NCBI GenBank assembly: GCA_020028195.1
Contig: JAHWYE010000046.1
Coordinates: 1-9,254 of the forward strand
Source of the DNA: Nitrospirota bacterium
Lineage (GTDB): Bacteria > Nitrospirota > Nitrospiria > Nitrospirales > Nitrospiraceae
DNA: 9,254 nt
Direction of reading: 5' to 3'
In this document: positions 6,429 through 9,254 of the stretch, piece after piece
Position numbering within the stretch: position 1 is the stretch's first letter
Layout of the letters: the number at the start of each line of letters is the position of its first letter
Notes under the pieces: generated by a model
What the model was told of the DNA's origin: nothing
Databases searched by the model: none
What the model saw: the letters and a program-made list of their open reading frames with translations, nothing else
Program-made: the position numbers and the translations under genes

Positions 6429-7163
6429 ATGACCGAACGCGTGGCTCTCATTACGGGAGGAGCACGAGGGATTGGACGGGCGATCGCCCTCGACCTTGCC
6501 GCGCAGCGATGGTCCATCGCCATCTGTTACAGGACCAGCGAGGGGGAAGCGACCGAGACGGGCAAGGCGATCGTCGAACGGGGAGGTAAGGCCCTGACGA
6601 TTCGCTGCGACGTCTCCGATCCTGCCGCCGCCAGGAATCTGGTCCAGCAGGTCGAGCAGACCGGGGGCCGGCTGGACGCCTTGATCAACTGCGCGGGCCC
6701 CTACCATCGCGTGAACCTGCTGGAGGAGACGCCTCAGGGATGGGCGGACATGTTTTCGAACAACCTGCACCCGATCTTCTACCTCGGGCAGGCGGCTGCA
6801 CCCGGGATGAAGAACCGGAAGTACGGCCGCATCATTACGTTCAGCATGGCTAATGCGGACCAGATGATCGCGCAACCAGACATCACGGCCCACTATATCG
6901 CCAAAGCGGGGGTCCTGATCCTGACCAGGACTCTGGCCAAACTGCTGGCGCCCCACGGCATCACCGTGAATGCCATTTCACCGGGGTTCATTGATTCTGG
7001 CAGCGCCCCGCCGGGAGAGTTGGCTGGGATGGCGAAGCGTATTCCCGCCGGATATATCGGCGAGGTGGCTGACACTGTCGCGGCTGTGCGGTTTCTGCTC
7101 TCGGAGGAGGCACGCTACGTGAACGGCACGAACATTCACGTCAGCGGCGGATGGGGAATTTAG
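6429..7163 (+). CDS. Short-chain dehydrogenase/reductase, FabG-like
   Basis: A 244-residue classical SDR, the usual length, with an NAD(P)-binding Rossmann fold. TGGARGIG (9-16) is the dinucleotide-binding glycine motif, CDVSD (60-64) contacts the adenine ring region, NCAG (87-90) replaces the usual NNAG, and SPGFIDS (184-190) closes the fold. The substrate is unknown; similarity is to 3-oxoacyl-ACP reductase-like or pteridine reductase-like enzymes. The catalytic serine is probably S139. The expected YxxxK reads H155-Y156-I-A-K159, so the position four before the lysine is His and the Tyr is one residue late. This could be an inactive or altered site, or a sequence error. The start is ATG 6429 with an AGAAGGGAAG purine tract upstream. 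The gene is 31 bases after the transferase gene and is the last of the + strand block. Confidence 0.85.
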   Translation: MTERVALITGGARGIGRAIALDLAAQRWSIAICYRTSEGEATETGKAIVERGGKALTIRCDVSDPAAARNLVQQVEQTGGRLDALINCAGPYHRVNLLEETPQGWADMFSNNLHPIFYLGQAAAPGMKNRKYGRIITFSMANADQMIAQPDITAHYIAKAGVLILTRTLAKLLAPHGITVNAISPGFIDSGSAPPGELAGMAKRIPAGYIGEVADTVAAVRFLLSEEARYVNGTNIHVSGGWGI

Positions 7164-7254
7164 GGGCGGTTGATCTGACCTTGTGCTCCCGGAGCGCGCA
7201 CGCTCAGAAGGTGCTCGCTCGACGGCCGCAGTGAGGCCAGATCAGCCGCCCCTA
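7161..7254 (+). terminator. Long imperfect hairpin after the operon, possible terminator
   Basis: Twenty-two bases at 7161-7182 are complementary to 7233-7254 with three differences, two of which become G-U pairs in RNA. The left arm starts with the TAG stop of the dehydrogenase gene. The loop contains a second hairpin (GAGCG at 7192-7196, CGCTC at 7201-7205). There is no strong T-run, only CTATTT at the base. It may stop transcription, protect the 3' end, or be a dispersed intergenic repeat; the sequence alone does not decide. Confidence 0.5.
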
Positions 7255-7431
7255 TTTGGAGGATGTAGCGGGAGCAGAGAAGTGGATGCGCGCAGTTGAG
7301 ATCATCCCAGCCACCCCCTTTGGGAAGAGGTTGAATGAGTGGCGACACGGAAAAGGGACATTCAAATTATGCAGGACAAGGCAGTGACCAGCCCTGTCAC
7401 ATGGTGCCCAGTGGCTGATCGAGAAAAGTCC
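7255..7431. other. Gene-free spacer between the operon and the cassette
   Basis: No credible gene. There is a purine-rich stretch, a short imperfect palindrome near 7308-7334 (CCACCCCC, TTT, GGGAAGAGG) resembling the CCCTCTCCCC repeat type, and a small perfect 5-bp stem GTGAC/GTCAC at 7384-7400. None has an assignable function. Confidence 0.4.
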
Positions 7432-7556
7432 CCTTAACGAACGCAAGCTGAGCCACAGCCGCGGGCGGGGAGGGTGGAGCGCACGGCGCGCGTCCGAACG
7501 GCCGCGACGGTGGAACGCAGCAGCGGGCGGCTGTTGGCTCCAGCGCAGTGTTAGGC
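7432..7556 (-). other. attC-like integron recombination site
   Basis: Read on the - strand, the site opens with GCCTAAC (7556-7550; fits RYYYAAC) and closes with GTTAAGG (7438-7432; GTTRRRY with one mismatch at the last base). The arms next to these boxes are complementary over about 28 bases with unpaired bases: GAGCC and CAGCCGC on one side pair with GCGGCTG and GGCTC on the other. This is the extrahelical-base pattern of folded attC sites. The length of about 125 bp is in the usual attC range, close to long chromosomal types. The variable centre is very GC-rich. The TIR gene stops 20 bases before the first box, as expected for a cassette. Confidence 0.75.
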
Positions 7557-8539
7557 TGTGCATTCACACGCGAGAACTACCTGTACCACTTTCCGGTTGC
7601 CTTGGAGTAAATGTTGCCTCCGACCTCACTTGAGAAGTGTCCACGGAGGACGCCAGGCTCGTCAGGGGGACAGTGAATGAACAAATCGATCTCCCGCGCG
7701 CCTCGTAAATCGGGCTCGAATCCGTCCCTCTGTGGAGGATCACCTTCCAGTCTGATGCGCTGTCGGCTCTGCATCGCGTTGCGGATTTTCATGCTTCCAT
7801 CGCCAAATACCTTGGCATCGATGACTCGGTCGCTGATCTCAAACTCAGCGTAGCAACTACCAATCTGGACTTGCAAATTGCCGTAAAAGCAGCCGGTACC
7901 ACCGTCCCCATTGGGTGGAATCTGCAAAATCATCTTTCCGCTGACAACTGCGTAATCTGGCTCTTTGAATTGGATGCGCCGCCACACTTGGTACACGGTC
8001 TCGGTTTGCCATAACCCTGAATAACCGTGCACCTGACACGTCGGCGAAAATCCAACTTGGATGGCGGGGAGCTCCGTCGCCCAGGATTTTAACTTTACAC
8101 TCGCTTGATGATCTAGGGGCTTGGTTGGCTCAAAAGTACCCATTGGAACGTAGGTCAGCCCCGCGAAGTCTGATGGTAGTTCAACACCGGTGTAAAGGCA
8201 AAGTGCAACCCTGCTCCGAGTCAGCATGGCGGTGAGATAACCGTACTCAAACAACACGTTCGCCCGGGGCGTCCTGACGCGCCCCTCGCGAATTACGGAA
8301 TCATCGTCAGGTGTCGCAAGGAAAACAGCACCAGCAACTCGACGCGCAATGTTTTCGATACCCATGAAGGTGATGTCGCCGAGCTTGAAGCACTCTGTCC
8401 ACAACAGGGGCTTTACATCTTTGGCTTCCGAGAGGACGGCAACCACCTGCATGGCTTGCTCAAGTCCTTCTTTGCTGCTTCCAACAAAAATCTCTTTCAA
8501 TGCGGATCCTTTGAGTAAATGGCGTCTTGCACAGCCTAA
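7438..8539 (-). mobile_element. Lone integron gene cassette carrying a TIR gene
   Basis: Reading on the - strand, the cassette starts at the T after G 8540 (box GTTAGGC, 8540-8534), carries one gene in forward orientation 34 bases later, and ends with the attC-like site whose last cassette base is 7438. The 12 bases GTTAGGCTGTGC at the 5' boundary are the exact reverse complement of the start of attC (GCACAGCCTAAC, 7561-7550). If the ends joined in a circle, the outer boxes of attC would pair perfectly, which is the hallmark of a cassette excised by an integron integrase. Base composition is visibly less GC-rich than in the operon. No integrase gene and no second attC are seen in the window, so this resembles a single attC without integrase. 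Confidence 0.72.
7577..8500 (-). CDS. TIR-domain protein (Cap12/PycTIR type), candidate defence effector
   Basis: The protein has 307 residues. The N-terminal domain (about 1-125) matches the TIR-like family of CBASS Cap12 and Pycsar TIR effectors: IFVGSSKEGL (4-13), W34, F38, VFLATPDDD (59-67), then RANVLFEYGYL (79-89) with E85 as predicted catalytic glutamate of an NAD-cleaving active site, and LPSDFAGL (108-115). Residues about 155-307 are predicted beta-rich (GLW at 162-164, repeated short strands, final LRGHFSS...GNIYSK), possibly a barrel or sensor domain; I do not recognise it. There is no signal peptide or membrane helix. The start is TTG 8500, preceded by AAAGGAT; no in-frame ATG is near, and the family motif begins immediately. 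It lies alone in an integron cassette with no cyclase gene beside it. NAD depletion during phage attack is inference. Codon use is less GC-biased than the operon, which suggests transfer. Confidence 0.87.
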   Translation of the reverse strand: MKEIFVGSSKEGLEQAMQVVAVLSEAKDVKPLLWTECFKLGDITFMGIENIARRVAGAVFLATPDDDSVIREGRVRTPRANVLFEYGYLTAMLTRSRVALCLYTGVELPSDFAGLTYVPMGTFEPTKPLDHQASVKLKSWATELPAIQVGFSPTCQVHGYSGLWQTETVYQVWRRIQFKEPDYAVVSGKMILQIPPNGDGGTGCFYGNLQVQIGSCYAEFEISDRVIDAKVFGDGSMKIRNAMQSRQRIRLEGDPPQRDGFEPDLRGAREIDLFIHCPPDEPGVLRGHFSSEVGGNIYSKATGKWYR

Positions 8540-8540
8540 C
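8534..8540 (-). other. Cassette 5' boundary box GTTAGGC
   Basis: On the - strand this is GTTAGGC, fitting the integron crossover consensus GTTRRRY. Cleavage would fall between G 8540 and T 8539. It is extended by TGTGC into a 12-base match to the reverse complement of the attC start. The sequence on its outer side does not fold into an evident attC partner. The box could therefore be a used secondary target, an attI remnant, or the end of a decayed attC. Confidence 0.65.
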
Positions 8541-9091
8541 TAATAAGTGAACCGACTAGGGTCCCGAGATAAACTGCGCGGCCTACCTTGTTCCAGCTCG
8601 TCTGCGTCCCTGCTGGAAACATCAGCAATATCTGTCACTTGTGTGCCGTTGTCAAGGCGCCGCCTGCCGGGATAGACGGCAAAGCCAGCTTGATAATCAG
8701 CGGGGCCCGATCGTCCAAACTTTATTTGTGAAGTCTCTGATGGAGCGGATACGCGGCGAGGTGAGCGCCCGATTGCCTCTCCTTTGAGAAGGGCCGGGCT
8801 GCTGGAGTGCGCATCAGGGCCGAGTTTTGTTCCGACCGTTGCCGAACCGAAGCGGCCCACCGAAGGTGGGTGCCGAGGGCGCGCGATGCGAGGAATAACG
8901 AGCATCACGTTTGCGCGCGCCGCCGAGATGGTGAGGCGGCCGGGGTCGTTCGAAGTCCCGTCCCAGCGAAGCTCTGGACGAGACAAGTTTGGCAGGCGAG
9001 CGCAGGTGAGGCTTACGGCGGACCAACGAGGACCTGGCAGAAAGCAGAAGCAGCCCAGCCCTTCGTCTGTCCGCACGTCAGCCGAGCCCTC
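8541..9091. other. 551-bp gene-free region with several hairpins
   Basis: Open frames cross this region on both strands, but their translations are Arg/Ser/Pro-rich, lack recognisable motifs and have no ribosome binding site, so I support no gene. Structures seen: a stem TTCCAGC/GCTGGAA at 8591-8618, TGCCG/CGGCA near 8666-8682, CCCACC-GAA-GGTGGG at 8856-8870, and GGCGCGCG (8878-8885) paired with CGCGCGCC (8914-8921). A GCCGCC/GGCGGC pair follows just downstream. The dense hairpins between 8856 and 8945 could be a degraded mobile element or cassette remnants. No integrase or attI could be identified. Confidence 0.45.
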
Positions 9092-9254
9092 TCACTTCCC
9101 AAACGCTTTCTTCAGCAGCGGCTCCAGTTCCCCCTTTTTCTCCATGGGCTCCAGAACGTCGGTATCCCCGTAGAAGGTGCCGTTGATGAAGACTTTGGGG
9201 AGCGTCGGCCAATTGGTCAACTTCGTGAGGGCTTCCCGTTTGGCTTGGTTCGGG
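9092..9254 (-). CDS. Monothiol glutaredoxin, C-terminal part (runs off window)
   Basis: Only the last 53 residues are in the window; the gene starts to the right. The visible part contains NWPTLPKVFINGTFYGDTDVL, which matches the WPTxPQxFxxGxxxGGxD region of Grx4-type monothiol glutaredoxins. It includes the cis-proline segment (TLPKVF), but with GDTD in place of the usual GGCD. A helix EPMEKKGELEPLLKKAF follows and the protein ends at FGK. These proteins bind or transfer Fe-S clusters with glutathione in the cytoplasm. The CGFS active site would lie outside the window, so the monothiol type is inferred from the C-terminal half. Stop TGA is at 9094-9092. Confidence 0.85.
   Translation of the reverse strand, partial: PNQAKREALTKLTNWPTLPKVFINGTFYGDTDVLEPMEKKGELEPLLKKAFGK

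Noticed and set aside
7577..8500. A full CBASS or Pycsar operon
   Set aside because: Only the TIR effector-like gene is present; no cyclase or accessory gene was found on either side within the window.
8540..9076. A 178-residue open frame on the - strand ending at the cassette boundary
   Set aside because: The translation is Arg/Ser/Pro-rich without motifs, there is no clear ribosome binding site, and overlapping frames on both strands are equally open, as expected in GC-rich non-coding DNA.

Overview
This window looks like chromosomal DNA from a GC-rich environmental bacterium. The best guess is a Nitrospira-like member of the Nitrospirota, with moderate confidence. The reasons are overall protein style, the combination of a KamA-type aminomutase with a two-domain dCTP deaminase, and abundant seven-base-phased repeats at gene borders. 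No rRNA or tRNA gene is present to confirm this.

Positions 122-7163 hold eight tightly packed genes, all on the + strand: an ATP-grasp-like protein, a small CxxC thioredoxin-fold protein, a KamA-type radical SAM aminomutase, a two-domain dCTP deaminase, a four-helix membrane protein, a pair of sugar-transferase-like proteins (rSAM/selenodomain-associated types 2 and 1) and a short-chain dehydrogenase. Gaps run from 4-base overlaps to about 55 bases, so much of the block is probably co-transcribed. A long imperfect hairpin starts at the stop codon of the last gene. Six heptad-phased or palindromic repeats (611-707, 1664-1726, 1965-2052, 3121-3170, 4981-5036, 5563-5672) sit inside genes or at gene ends. 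They appear to have added residues to five of the proteins.

Positions 7438-8539 look like a complete integron gene cassette on the - strand. It carries one gene, a TIR-domain protein of the Cap12/PycTIR type with a beta-rich C-terminal domain, followed by a roughly 125-bp attC-like site. The 12 bases at the cassette's 5' boundary are the exact reverse complement of the 12 bases at the start of the attC. That is the match expected for a cassette that moves as a circle. No integrase and no cyclic-nucleotide synthase is visible. The region therefore looks like a lone cassette delivering a candidate anti-phage effector next to a housekeeping operon.

Positions 8541-9091 contain no gene I can support, only several hairpins. 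The window ends inside the C-terminal half of a monothiol glutaredoxin gene on the - strand.
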